Shown here: positions 23,525 through 32,822 of the stretch, piece by piece | Layout of the letters: each line of letters begins with the position of its first letter | Numbering within the stretch: position 1 is the first letter of the stretch | Position numbers and translations under genes: made by a program | Notes under the pieces: model-generated | What the model was told of the DNA's origin: nothing | Seen by the model: the letters and a program-made list of their open reading frames with translations, nothing else | Database searches by the model: none | Source of the DNA: a bacterium | Lineage (GTDB): Bacteria; Planctomycetota; JAFGQW01 | DNA: 64,000 nucleotides | Assembly (NCBI GenBank): GCA_030426805.1 | Contig: JAUHXU010000003.1 | Span: forward strand, 853,488-917,487 | Direction of reading: 5' to 3'

Positions 23525-25912
23525 ATGGCACTCCAGTCGCTCACGACCGCCGCCGCGATCGCGATCACGCTCTCCTGCGTCGATCCCGCGCCGGCGCAAA
23601 CCCCGGCGGAGCTCTACACGAAGGCGAAGCTCGTCGAGACGCAGGACGGTGACGTCAAGAACGCGCTCGCGACCTACGAACGCGTCGCGACGCACACCGA
23701 TGCGGCACCGTCGATTCGCGTGAAGGCGCTCTACCGCAAGGCACTCTGCCACATCAAGCTCGAACAGATGCGTCTCGCCCGAGAGACGTTCGCCCGAATC
23801 GAGAAGCGGTTTCCGCGCTCCGACGAGGCCCTGCAGGCGAAGCTGATGCGGGCGAGTCTCGCGCCGACGCCCGCGGCGCCGACCACGCGCGACCTGACGT
23901 TCGAGGTGCAACAGCTCCTCGTCAAGGGCACCGAGTCGGCCAAGGCCGCGCAGTCGGCGCTCCGCAGCCTGCACTTCCTCGGCGGCTCGGCGGCCACCGT
24001 GTTGCGTCGCGCGCTCTCGCATACCGACCGCGGTGTGCAGTTGATCGCGGCGCACGCGCTCGCGTCCCGCGGCGACGGCGAGGTCGTCGACGCATTGCTC
24101 GCGCGTGCGGGCGACCGCTACTTCAACAGCCGCAAGAGCCCGATTTACCTGACCTTCAGCGATGCGCTGGAGCGACTGTGCAAGCATCGGCCCGACCTCT
24201 GGCCGCAGGTGCGGGCAGCATACGAGGCGGCTTCGGGGCGCGCGAAGGCCCAGCTCCTCGGATTCCTCGCCGGCAATGGCCGCTTCGCGGACATCGAGGG
24301 CTATCACGACCTCCTGACGGCGGACGACGTCTCGCTGCGGCGCGCGGCCTGGGAGGCCTATTCACACGAGACGGCGCAGGTGAACGACGCGCAGTACGTG
24401 ACGCGATTGCTCGACGTCTGGGGCGCGCACCCGAAGTGGCACGGCACGCTCGCGCGGTCGCTGCGGTATGCGCGCGACGAGGCCCGCCGTGCCGGCGACG
24501 CGATCTACGCGCGATGGCTCGCGACGACGTGTGCCGCTGCGCAGTCGGGTGACGAGAACGTCGCCGAGACGATGGTGCTGCAACCCTGCCCGATCGAGGT
24601 GGTCGGCGCGCTCGCGCGCTCGGGCTTCGTCAACGTGCGGCGCCAAGCGACGTCGCTGGCGCGCCAGATCAAGCCGGCCGGCCTCGGGGACTCGAAGAGT
24701 TCGGTCGAGCCGGCGACGGCAACCGAGCACGCGGCACTCGCGGCGACGTTCCTCGACGTCGTGCTCGAACGCCTCGAGCAAGACGAGTCGGAGGCGAATC
24801 AGCACCTGCATGCGGTCGCGCACCTCGCCGGAATCCTACCGCCGAAGGAGTATCACGTGCTCCGCGCGAAGGTCGCGTCGCCGGCCGTCCTCGGTCGACT
24901 GCTGCGCGTGCGCCGCTCGCAGCTTCAAGCGAACATGCGCCAGGCGCTGTTCGGATTCTTCGGAGGCATGCGCGTGGCCTCGACGACGTCCGCGGGTTTC
25001 CCGTTCGTCGAGAAGTATCTGCCCGGGCTGATCGAGCTGACGGCCCTCGACCGGTGGCCGGTCCTGCAGCGCCACGGGCTCGAGGAGCTCGCGCGCTTCA
25101 CGAAGGAGTCGTGGAGCGAGGTCTCGTCCGACGTCCGCGACGCGGTTCGCAACGCGGTCATCGCGTTGCCGCGCTTGAAGGACAAGAACGCCGAGCGGTC
25201 GCGCTACGGCCTGATCAAGCAACTCGTCGAGGCGACGCCGCCAGCGTTCACCGCCGAGGAGCTGCTGACGAACCTCGGCGGTCGCGGCCCGAGCAAGGGG
25301 TCGCTCGTGCGTCTGCTCACCGGCAAGGGCGGGCAACTGGCGAACCGCTACTCGAAGGACGAGTTGATCGCCGCGGTGCGTGGCAACCTGAAGAACCCCG
25401 ACGTCCGGCTGTCGGACGCCTACTCGATGGCGGTCGCGGCCGGACTCGACGCGAGTGCGCGCGGCGCGTTGCTGCGCGAGATGTGGAGCCAGCCGATCGG
25501 TCGGAATCGTGCGAACGTGATCGAGCGGATGGCGCCGTCGGCGACGAACCTCGCGTTCCTGCAGGAGCACTACGACGAGACGTGGACCGACGAGGATCGC
25601 GGCACGTTCATCCACTGGCTCGCGTCGGTGCGCGGGGCGGCGCGCGTCAAGCCGCTGCTCCTCCTGATCGACGACGTCGACGACGACCAGAAGGTCGAGA
25701 TCTGCGGTCAACTCCGATCGCTTGCCGATCGCTCCGCGGTGCCGAAGCTGATCGAGCTGCTCGTCTACCGAAACTCCACGGTGCGGAAGATGGCCGAGCA
25801 GGCGCTCGAGAGCATCCGCGCGATCCAGAGCAAGCAGGACGAGTGGCGCGAGTGGTACGAGAAGTACGGCCGCGGCCCGAAGCCCGCCGAGGAGAAGCGT
25901 CGCGAACAGTGA
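23525..25912 (+). CDS. Secreted TPR/HEAT-like repeat protein
   Basis: 795 residues. Start ATG 23525 has GGAGG 8 bases upstream; the longer upstream frame runs through the response regulator and is ignored. A signal peptide (LTTAAAIAITLSCVDPAPA) is followed by TPR-like helices (YTKAKLVETQDGDVKNALAT, then VKALYRKALCHIKLEQMRLA). A long alpha-solenoid of HEAT-like units follows, e.g. TVLRRALSHTDRGVQLIAAH and VPKLIELLVYRNSTVRKMAE. The C-terminus is highly charged. It probably acts as a periplasmic scaffold. Its position downstream of a kinase whose sensor domain is also helical-repeat-like makes a functional link plausible. No enzymatic motif is seen. Confidence 0.8.
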   Translation: MALQSLTTAAAIAITLSCVDPAPAQTPAELYTKAKLVETQDGDVKNALATYERVATHTDAAPSIRVKALYRKALCHIKLEQMRLARETFARIEKRFPRSDEALQAKLMRASLAPTPAAPTTRDLTFEVQQLLVKGTESAKAAQSALRSLHFLGGSAATVLRRALSHTDRGVQLIAAHALASRGDGEVVDALLARAGDRYFNSRKSPIYLTFSDALERLCKHRPDLWPQVRAAYEAASGRAKAQLLGFLAGNGRFADIEGYHDLLTADDVSLRRAAWEAYSHETAQVNDAQYVTRLLDVWGAHPKWHGTLARSLRYARDEARRAGDAIYARWLATTCAAAQSGDENVAETMVLQPCPIEVVGALARSGFVNVRRQATSLARQIKPAGLGDSKSSVEPATATEHAALAATFLDVVLERLEQDESEANQHLHAVAHLAGILPPKEYHVLRAKVASPAVLGRLLRVRRSQLQANMRQALFGFFGGMRVASTTSAGFPFVEKYLPGLIELTALDRWPVLQRHGLEELARFTKESWSEVSSDVRDAVRNAVIALPRLKDKNAERSRYGLIKQLVEATPPAFTAEELLTNLGGRGPSKGSLVRLLTGKGGQLANRYSKDELIAAVRGNLKNPDVRLSDAYSMAVAAGLDASARGALLREMWSQPIGRNRANVIERMAPSATNLAFLQEHYDETWTDEDRGTFIHWLASVRGAARVKPLLLLIDDVDDDQKVEICGQLRSLADRSAVPKLIELLVYRNSTVRKMAEQALESIRAIQSKQDEWREWYEKYGRGPKPAEEKRREQ

Positions 25913-25944
25913 GCGCGTGGCTCCCCCCGGTGCGGTCGGCCTGA

Positions 25945-25950
25945 TAGGAT
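25945..25950 (+). promoter_or_regulatory. Possible -10 element (TAGGAT) for the recCBD operon
   Basis: TAGGAT lies 45 bases ahead of the recC ATG in the short gap after the HEAT-like gene. It is the same hexamer as ahead of the GH31 gene. No clear -35 is visible. Confidence 0.4.
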
Positions 25951-25995
25951 GACCGCCCCGGGCGTCGCGGTCGGCCCCGGTGGAGGGGAGGCCCG

Positions 25996-28900
25996 ATGGG
26001 CGGGGCACGCGCCGTCTCGATCGTCACGTCGAATCGCACCGAGGCACTCGCACGCGAACTCGCCGCGCGGGTGCGTGCGGAGCGCGACGACGCCGGTCCG
26101 CTCGAGCCGATCACGATCGTCGTCCCGACCGCGACGATCCGCGCGTTTCTCGAGTTCGAGCTGGCCCGCCGCCTGGGGATTTGCGCCCAGGTGCGGTTCC
26201 TCCACTGGTCGACCTTCGTCGACCGGCTCGGCGGTGGCGACCGGGGCGCGTCGCCGCCCGACGTCGTGCAGGCGGCGCTGATCGGTGCGCTGGACGACGA
26301 CGCATTCCTCGCCGAGGCCGACGTCGAGCCGGCGCGCCGCTACGTCGAGTCCGTAGAGGGCGACGACGCCCGCGCGGTGCGCCGGGTGCAGCTCGCGCGG
26401 CGGCTCGCGCGACTCTTCGACGACTACGCGGTGCATCGCCCGGAGCTGATCGCGGCGTGGCGCGTCGATACGGCCGCGAGCGTCGATTCCCGCGTCGACG
26501 CGATCGAGCGGATGGAGCGTGCGCTGTGGCGCCGCGTGTTCGTGACCGGCCCGCACGCCGACCGGATGCGGGCGCTCGGCGATGCCGGCGGGATCGACGC
26601 TTCGTCGGTGCCGGCGGTCGTCCACGTGTTCGGGTTTTCCTACCTCGGGCGCGCCTATCACGACTTGCTCGTCGCACTCGGCGCGACGGCACGCGTGCAC
26701 GTCTACGCGCTGCACCCGTGCGTCGAGTTCCGCACCGACCTCGACGGGCTCGACGCACCGAGCGACGTCGGCCCGCTGCCGGAGCCGCCCGGCCCCGACC
26801 CGCTCTTCGGCGGCGTCGAACTCGACGCCCGGGGCGCGATCGCGCCGGTCGCGGACTGGGCGCGCGCCGGCCGATCCAACCTCGACCTGTTGCTGGAGCG
26901 GGGCGGCGACGCGCTCGTGTCGGTCGCACGCTACGAGCGGCCTGCACGCGACCGGGAGCCGACCGTGCTCGACCGGCTGCAGCAGGCGATCCTGTTTCGC
27001 GCGCCGGCGGCCGAACGCGTCGCGTCGCCGGCCGCGGCGGACGAGTCGGTGCGCGTGTTCGCGTGCCCCGATTCGCGCCGCGAGATCGAGGCCGTCGCGG
27101 CCGACATCTGGCGGCGCGTCGAGGGCGGTGTGCGGTTTCACGAGATCGGTGTCGTCGTCAACCCGGCGAAGCTCGATGCGGTGCAGGCGCACGTCGAGAG
27201 CGTCTTCACCGATGCGCACGGGATCCCGCATACGCTGCTCGACGTGCCGGCCGAACACGCGAGCCGCGTCGTGGACGGCGTGCGTCGCCTCCTCGAACTG
27301 CCGACGAGCGCGTTCACACGGGCAGACGTGTTCGGCGTGCTCGGTCACCCGGCGTTCGAAGCGCGGCACCCGGGCGGCGATCCGGCGCGGTGGCTGCGCT
27401 GGTGCGACCAGACGGGCGTGCTCTACGGGATCGATCGCGGCGTGCTCGACGGGAGCTACGTCGAGCGCGACCTCTACACGTTCGATCAGGGCGTGCGCCG
27501 TGTCGTGCTCGGCGCGTTCTTGGGCCCGACCGCCGAGCCGGCGTTCGCGATCGGCGACGAGCGGTATCTGCCGGAACCGGTCGCCGACGCGGAGGACGCC
27601 GCCCACTTCGCCGTCGCGGTTCGCTCGCTCCTCGCCGACGCGGCGTACGCGGGTCGCGCGCGGATGCCGCTCGCACGGTGGGCGGCGTTCCTGGGGCACT
27701 TCGTCGGCGCCTACGTCGCGGCGGGCGACGACGACGCCGAGGTGCGCGCCCTCGAGCGATGCCGCGCGGCGGTGACGCGACTCGCGGCGATCGACGTCGA
27801 CGGCCGAGACGTGGACTACCGCACCGCGTCGTCGCTCGTGCTGCAGGCGCTCGCGACGCTGACGGCGAGTCACGGACACCCGCTCGCCGACGGGGTGACC
27901 GTCTCGTCGTTTCAGCCGATGCGTGCGATTCCGTTCCGCGTCCTCTATGTGGTCGGCCTCGACGAGGGGACGTTCCCCGGCAGCGAGTCGCGCGATCCGC
28001 TCGACCTGCGGTTGGCGTCGCGTCGGGCCGGCGACGTTCGGGCGCCCGAGCGCGATCGCTTCATGTTCCTGGAGGCGGTGCTGAGCGCTCGCGACGCGCT
28101 CGTGCTGACCTACGGCAACCGCGACGCCGCGACGCAGGCCGAGCGGCCGCCGTCGTCGGTGGTCGGCGAGTTGCTGTGGACGCTCGAGCGGCTCGTCGTC
28201 GGGTCGGCGGTGCGCGATCTCGTCGTGACCCATCCGGTCGATCGGCACGCCGAGGACTACGCGACGCGACCGGCGCTCGCGCTCGTCACCGCGGCGGGCG
28301 ACGCCGAGCGTGACGCACGACGGCTCGGCGAAGCGCTCGCTGCACACTGTTCGGCGCGCCGGGTCACGCGGCCGCCGGTGCTCCGGCTCCCCGAACGCCT
28401 CGAACGGCCGGCGCGTATTCGCGTCTCGCGAGCGCTCGTGATCGACGCGCCGCCGCGTCACCGGCACAGCGACGACGACGAACCGCGACGGCTCACGGTT
28501 TCGTTGTCGGGCATCCGGCGCTTTCTCGAGAACCCGCTGCAGGGCTGGGCCCGCGACGTGCTGCGCCTCGTCGCGTACGACCACGACGATCCGCTCGGCG
28601 AGCGCGACGAGGCGTTCGCGGCGAACTACCTCGCTCGGGCGATGGTGCTGCGCGGCGTGCTCGAGGCGGCGTCCCGTCCGGATGCCCCGCCGATCGACGA
28701 CGCCTACGAGCGGGCGATCGCGAGCTTCGAGGCCGCGGGCGACGCGCCGACCGCGCTCTTCCAGCGCGTCGAGCGCCGCGCGCACGTCGCGCTCGTCGAG
28801 CGATGGCGCGCCGAACTCGCCGACCTCGGGCTCGACGGCACGCTGGGAACGCACGTGTTCGGCAGCGCCGCGTTCGATCGACCGGCGTCGGTCCAGCACC

Positions 28901-29433
28901 CGCCGATCGAAGTCGATGCGACGTGGGACGTGGACGGAGCACCGACCGCGCATCGCGTGACGATCATCGGGTCGACGAGTGCCGTCGTGGACGGCGACCT
29001 CGGCACCGTGTTCGCGGTCGCGCACGACAAGCCGACCGCGCGTGACTGGCTCCGCGGCTGGATCGACGCGCTCGCGCTGCGCGCGGTCGGTCGCGCGACC
29101 GGCGACTACCGGATCGCGATCGCCGGGACGAAGAAGACGCACGTCGTGACGCTCGATCCCCGGACGCAGGACGACGCGCTCGCGTGGTTCGCGGCGACGG
29201 TCGCGGACATGCACGGACGCGCGCACGACTATCGCCTTTCCGCGCAGGCGGCCTACAACGCGACGCGCTACGGGGAGCCACTCGACGAAGCCGTGCGCCG
29301 GGCGGACCGCAAGGCCGGCGACTTCGACCCGGTGCGTCACATCGAGAGCTACGAACCCCTCGACGATGCGACGGCGAGCGCCCTCGTCGCACAGCGCTAC
29401 GGCGACCTGTTCGAGAAGGCGGCCCGATCGTGA
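25996..29433 (+). CDS. recC: Exodeoxyribonuclease V gamma subunit RecC
   Basis: 1145 residues, close to the size of RecC in gamma-proteobacteria. GGAGGGGAGG precedes ATG 25996. The N-terminal helicase-like half has degenerate helicase motifs (LEPITIVVPTATIRAFLEFE; VVHVFGFSYLGRAYHDLL). The conserved block SSFQPMRAIPFRVLYVVGLDEGTFPG is diagnostic for RecC. The C-terminal part (SLSGIRRFLENPLQGWARDVL) is the inactive nuclease-like domain used for DNA-end processing and Chi scanning; unlike AddB, no iron-sulfur cysteine cluster is seen. It works with RecB and RecD in double-strand-break resection. Its stop overlaps the recB start (GTGA). Confidence 0.92.
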   Translation: MGGARAVSIVTSNRTEALARELAARVRAERDDAGPLEPITIVVPTATIRAFLEFELARRLGICAQVRFLHWSTFVDRLGGGDRGASPPDVVQAALIGALDDDAFLAEADVEPARRYVESVEGDDARAVRRVQLARRLARLFDDYAVHRPELIAAWRVDTAASVDSRVDAIERMERALWRRVFVTGPHADRMRALGDAGGIDASSVPAVVHVFGFSYLGRAYHDLLVALGATARVHVYALHPCVEFRTDLDGLDAPSDVGPLPEPPGPDPLFGGVELDARGAIAPVADWARAGRSNLDLLLERGGDALVSVARYERPARDREPTVLDRLQQAILFRAPAAERVASPAAADESVRVFACPDSRREIEAVAADIWRRVEGGVRFHEIGVVVNPAKLDAVQAHVESVFTDAHGIPHTLLDVPAEHASRVVDGVRRLLELPTSAFTRADVFGVLGHPAFEARHPGGDPARWLRWCDQTGVLYGIDRGVLDGSYVERDLYTFDQGVRRVVLGAFLGPTAEPAFAIGDERYLPEPVADAEDAAHFAVAVRSLLADAAYAGRARMPLARWAAFLGHFVGAYVAAGDDDAEVRALERCRAAVTRLAAIDVDGRDVDYRTASSLVLQALATLTASHGHPLADGVTVSSFQPMRAIPFRVLYVVGLDEGTFPGSESRDPLDLRLASRRAGDVRAPERDRFMFLEAVLSARDALVLTYGNRDAATQAERPPSSVVGELLWTLERLVVGSAVRDLVVTHPVDRHAEDYATRPALALVTAAGDAERDARRLGEALAAHCSARRVTRPPVLRLPERLERPARIRVSRALVIDAPPRHRHSDDDEPRRLTVSLSGIRRFLENPLQGWARDVLRLVAYDHDDPLGERDEAFAANYLARAMVLRGVLEAASRPDAPPIDDAYERAIASFEAAGDAPTALFQRVERRAHVALVERWRAELADLGLDGTLGTHVFGSAAFDRPASVQHPPIEVDATWDVDGAPTAHRVTIIGSTSAVVDGDLGTVFAVAHDKPTARDWLRGWIDALALRAVGRATGDYRIAIAGTKKTHVVTLDPRTQDDALAWFAATVADMHGRAHDYRLSAQAAYNATRYGEPLDEAVRRADRKAGDFDPVRHIESYEPLDDATASALVAQRYGDLFEKAARS

Positions 29434-32400
29434 GCGCCCCGCGCTACCCCGCGCCGCGGATCCTCGACGAGCTGCCGAGCGACCGGCCCGCCGTGATCGA
29501 AGCGTCCGCCGGCACCGGCAAGACCTACACGCTCGAGCACCTCGTCGTGGACCGGTTGCTGCGCGACCCCGACCTGACGATCGAGCAGGTCCTCGTCGTG
29601 ACGTTCACCGAGAAGGCGACGCACGAGGTGCGCGCGCGGATCCGTGGACTGCTCGAGTCACTCGCGCGGCTGACCGAGGACATGGACGGCGTGGACGCGC
29701 ACGACGGTCCCGTGTGGACGATCGACGACGGCGCGCGCGCGACGCTCCGCCGGGCGCTGCGCGACTACGACCGCGCGTCGATCCAGACGATCCACGCGTT
29801 CTGCCAGCGCGTGCTGACGGAGCACGCGTTCGGTGTCGGCCGGCTGTTCGACCCGGTGCTCGTCGACGGCGAGGCGACGTTCCGGGCGGTGTTTCGCGAG
29901 CAGGTTCGCCGTCGTCTCGCGACCGAGGCGCCGTGGAGCACGCTGTTCGAGGCGTGGCTCGCGAACGGCGGCTCGATCGATCGACTGTCGACGTTCGCGT
30001 TCAAGGCGCTCGAGCTGCGCACGCCGATCGCGAACGCGCTCGAGCCGGCGGTGTGGCACGAGACCGTGACCGCGTTCGCCGCGTGGCTCGACGACGAGGC
30101 GACGGCGGTCGCGGCGGAGATCGTCGCGAGCAAGCCGAACGCGACGTTCGCGAAGCTCGCCGAACGGATCGTCCTGTGGCGTGCGGCCCCGTCGGTCGGC
30201 GCCGCGCTCGCGCTGGCGTGCGGTGGCGGGAACGCGACCGGGATCCACAAGACCGCGTGGGGCGCGCTGGCGAAGCTCGGTACGCCGGCCGGCGATCGGG
30301 CGCACGCGCTCCTCGACCGGGTGATCGCACTGCGCGAGGCGTTCGACGCGACGGTGGTCGGCGCGGCGGTGCCGCTCGTGCGCGCGGCATTCGTCGAGCA
30401 CAAGCGCGCGCGCGGCGAGGTCGATTACGCCGACATGCTCGACGCGGTCGCGGACGCGCTGGACGGGCCGGCCGGCGACGAGCTGGTCGGGTTGCTGCGA
30501 CGGCGGTATCGCGTCGCGTTGATCGACGAGTTCCAGGACACCGACGACGTGCAGTGGCGGATCTTCCGTCGGCTCTTCGACCCGGCGTCCGGCGCGGCGC
30601 TCTACACCGTGGGCGATCCCAAGCAGGCGATCTACGGTTTCCGCGGCGCCGACGTGCACACCTACCTTCGCGCGCGAGACGCGATCGAGGCGAGCGGTGC
30701 GCGCGTCGCGCTGCGCGACAACTACCGCTCGACGCCGCGCTTGATCGAGGCGTTGAACGTCGTGCTCGACGCCGAGCAGGTGCAGCCCTACTTCGACGGC
30801 GCGATCCGCTACGACGAGCCGGTCCGCGCGGGTCGTTCGACCCCGTCGGGCGACGAGGACGGGCCGCCGATTCGCCTGCTGCGGTGCGATCCGCGCGAGC
30901 GCCCCGCGGCGATTGCCGCGGAAGCCGACCGGCTGCGGCGCGAGGGGTTCGTCGACGACCTGTCCAAGGTGTTCGTGCTCGTGCCGACCTGGCGCGAGGC
31001 GACCGACGTGCGCGAGGCGTGCCGCGAGGCGGGGGTGCGTGCCGGCGTCGTGCGAACCGAGCCGCGCTCGGGCGACGGCGGCATGCGCGACGTCCGCGAC
31101 GTGCTCGTCGCGGTGGACGATCCGTTCGACACGCGCCGACGGCTTCGGGCGTGGGCGACGCCGCTGTTCGCCGCGCGCCTGCCGGACCTCGCGGACTGGC
31201 GCGACGTCGACGTGGACCACCCGGCGTTCGCCCGCCTGCTCGAGTGGCGCGGGCTCGCCGAGCGGCGGCGCTTCGCGGAGCTGTTCGCGCAGCTCGTCGA
31301 CGGCTCGGGCTACCGGCGCCGCGCGATCTTCGAGGCGTCCGACGATCGCGCGTTCGGCGAGGCGCTCGTCGCGATCGACCTGCTGCAGGACGTCGTGACC
31401 CGCGGGCCCGCGACGCTGCGCGAGCTGATCGATCGCCTCGGCCGCTGGATCGACAAGACCGAGGCGCCGATCGGACAGATCGGCGTGCAGCGCGTCGAGA
31501 ACGCGCGTGACGCGGTGCAGATCATGACGATGCACGCGAGCAAGGGACTCGAGGCGGACGTCGTGTTCCTGCACGCGTCGGGTGGCGGGTGGCGCGGGTC
31601 GTCGACCGATCTCGACACCTACTACGACGGCGGCGCGCGGCGGGCGTACGTCGGGTCGCGAACGAAGGCGTCGAAGGACGTGAAGGAAGCGATCAAGCGC
31701 TTCGAGTTCGAGGAGAACCAGCGGCTCGGCTACGTCGCGATCACCCGGGCGGCGCGGCGCCTCTACGTCGGCCTCGAGGAGAAGCCGGCCGACGGGTCGC
31801 GGCTCGAGCCGCTCATCGGGCGGTTGAACCGGCTGATCAGCGGCGGGGTCGTCGACGCGCGTCCGGACCTCTTCGCGGTGATCGACGCGCCGCCGCCTCG
31901 TGTCGCGCCGCCGATTGCGGGCAGCGCCGACCTCGCCGACTGGCAGCCGCCGTCGCCGCCGCCATCGGGCACGCTCGCAGTGGATTTCGATGCGTGTGCA
32001 ACCGCCGCCCGACCGATCGTCGTGACGAGCTACAGCCGGATGAAGCGGGATACGACCGCATGGGGCGATGCGATCACGCGCGACACGGACGCGCCGTCGG
32101 CCGCCGCGGTCGCGCGCGGAGAGCTCGTCGGCGGCGCCGAGTCGGGGTCGCTCGTGCACGAGGCGATCGAGCGAGTCGACCTCGCGGCCGTTCGCGCGCT
32201 CGCGTTCGACGCCTGGTGCGACGACCCGGCGGTGAACGCGCTGTTCGACGAGGTGATGCGTCGCTACGGCCGGGATTCCGCGCAGCGTCCCAGCGCGATG
32301 CGGCTCGTGCACACCGCGTTGCGCGCGCCCCTCGCGCTCGGCGACGCGACGATCGACGGGGTTGCCGCGATCGACCACGTCGTCCGCGAGGCGCCGTTTC

Positions 32401-32822
32401 TCTACCCGATCGCGTCGACGTCGGATCCGCTCGGAACCGTGCCGCCCGACGACGGCTTCGTCGTCGAGGACGGCTACCTCCGCGGTGTGATCGACGTCCT
32501 GTTCGAGCACGACGGCCGCGCGTTCCTCGTCGACTGGAAGGCGGACGTGCTCGCCGACTACGGGCCCGATGCGATCGCCGCGCACGTCGAGCGCCACTAC
32601 CGGCGCCAGCGCGAGATCTACCTCGCGGCGCTCGTGCGAATGCTCGGTGTCGCGGACGCGGACGGCTACGATGCGCGCGTCGGCGGGTTCGCGTTCGTGT
32701 TCGTGCGCGGACTCGATCACGATGGCGGACGCGGCGTCGACTTCGCGCGGCCGTCGTGGGATGCGTTGTGCACGAGCGACGCGGGGCTTCGCGACGACGT
32801 CGTGCAGGAGGAGGGGCGATGA
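29430..32822 (+). CDS. recB: Exodeoxyribonuclease V beta subunit RecB (UvrD-like helicase and nuclease)
   Basis: 1130 residues from GTG 29430, overlapping recC by 4 bases. SF1A helicase motifs are Walker A (EASAGTGKTYT, residues 24-34), VTFTEKATHEVRARI, Walker B (VALIDEFQDTD), GDPKQAIYGFRGAD and TMHASKGLEADVVFLHASG. The C-terminal PD-(D/E)XK nuclease domain has GVIDVLFEHDGRAFLVDWKAD split as Asp at about residue 1021 and DWK at about 1034; an upstream His (SGSLVHEAIE) completes the RecB-type site. It is a 3'-5' motor and nuclease in RecBCD. Slightly shorter than E. coli RecB but complete. Coupled to recD. Confidence 0.95.
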   Translation: MSAPRYPAPRILDELPSDRPAVIEASAGTGKTYTLEHLVVDRLLRDPDLTIEQVLVVTFTEKATHEVRARIRGLLESLARLTEDMDGVDAHDGPVWTIDDGARATLRRALRDYDRASIQTIHAFCQRVLTEHAFGVGRLFDPVLVDGEATFRAVFREQVRRRLATEAPWSTLFEAWLANGGSIDRLSTFAFKALELRTPIANALEPAVWHETVTAFAAWLDDEATAVAAEIVASKPNATFAKLAERIVLWRAAPSVGAALALACGGGNATGIHKTAWGALAKLGTPAGDRAHALLDRVIALREAFDATVVGAAVPLVRAAFVEHKRARGEVDYADMLDAVADALDGPAGDELVGLLRRRYRVALIDEFQDTDDVQWRIFRRLFDPASGAALYTVGDPKQAIYGFRGADVHTYLRARDAIEASGARVALRDNYRSTPRLIEALNVVLDAEQVQPYFDGAIRYDEPVRAGRSTPSGDEDGPPIRLLRCDPRERPAAIAAEADRLRREGFVDDLSKVFVLVPTWREATDVREACREAGVRAGVVRTEPRSGDGGMRDVRDVLVAVDDPFDTRRRLRAWATPLFAARLPDLADWRDVDVDHPAFARLLEWRGLAERRRFAELFAQLVDGSGYRRRAIFEASDDRAFGEALVAIDLLQDVVTRGPATLRELIDRLGRWIDKTEAPIGQIGVQRVENARDAVQIMTMHASKGLEADVVFLHASGGGWRGSSTDLDTYYDGGARRAYVGSRTKASKDVKEAIKRFEFEENQRLGYVAITRAARRLYVGLEEKPADGSRLEPLIGRLNRLISGGVVDARPDLFAVIDAPPPRVAPPIAGSADLADWQPPSPPPSGTLAVDFDACATAARPIVVTSYSRMKRDTTAWGDAITRDTDAPSAAAVARGELVGGAESGSLVHEAIERVDLAAVRALAFDAWCDDPAVNALFDEVMRRYGRDSAQRPSAMRLVHTALRAPLALGDATIDGVAAIDHVVREAPFLYPIASTSDPLGTVPPDDGFVVEDGYLRGVIDVLFEHDGRAFLVDWKADVLADYGPDAIAAHVERHYRRQREIYLAALVRMLGVADADGYDARVGGFAFVFVRGLDHDGGRGVDFARPSWDALCTSDAGLRDDVVQEEGR

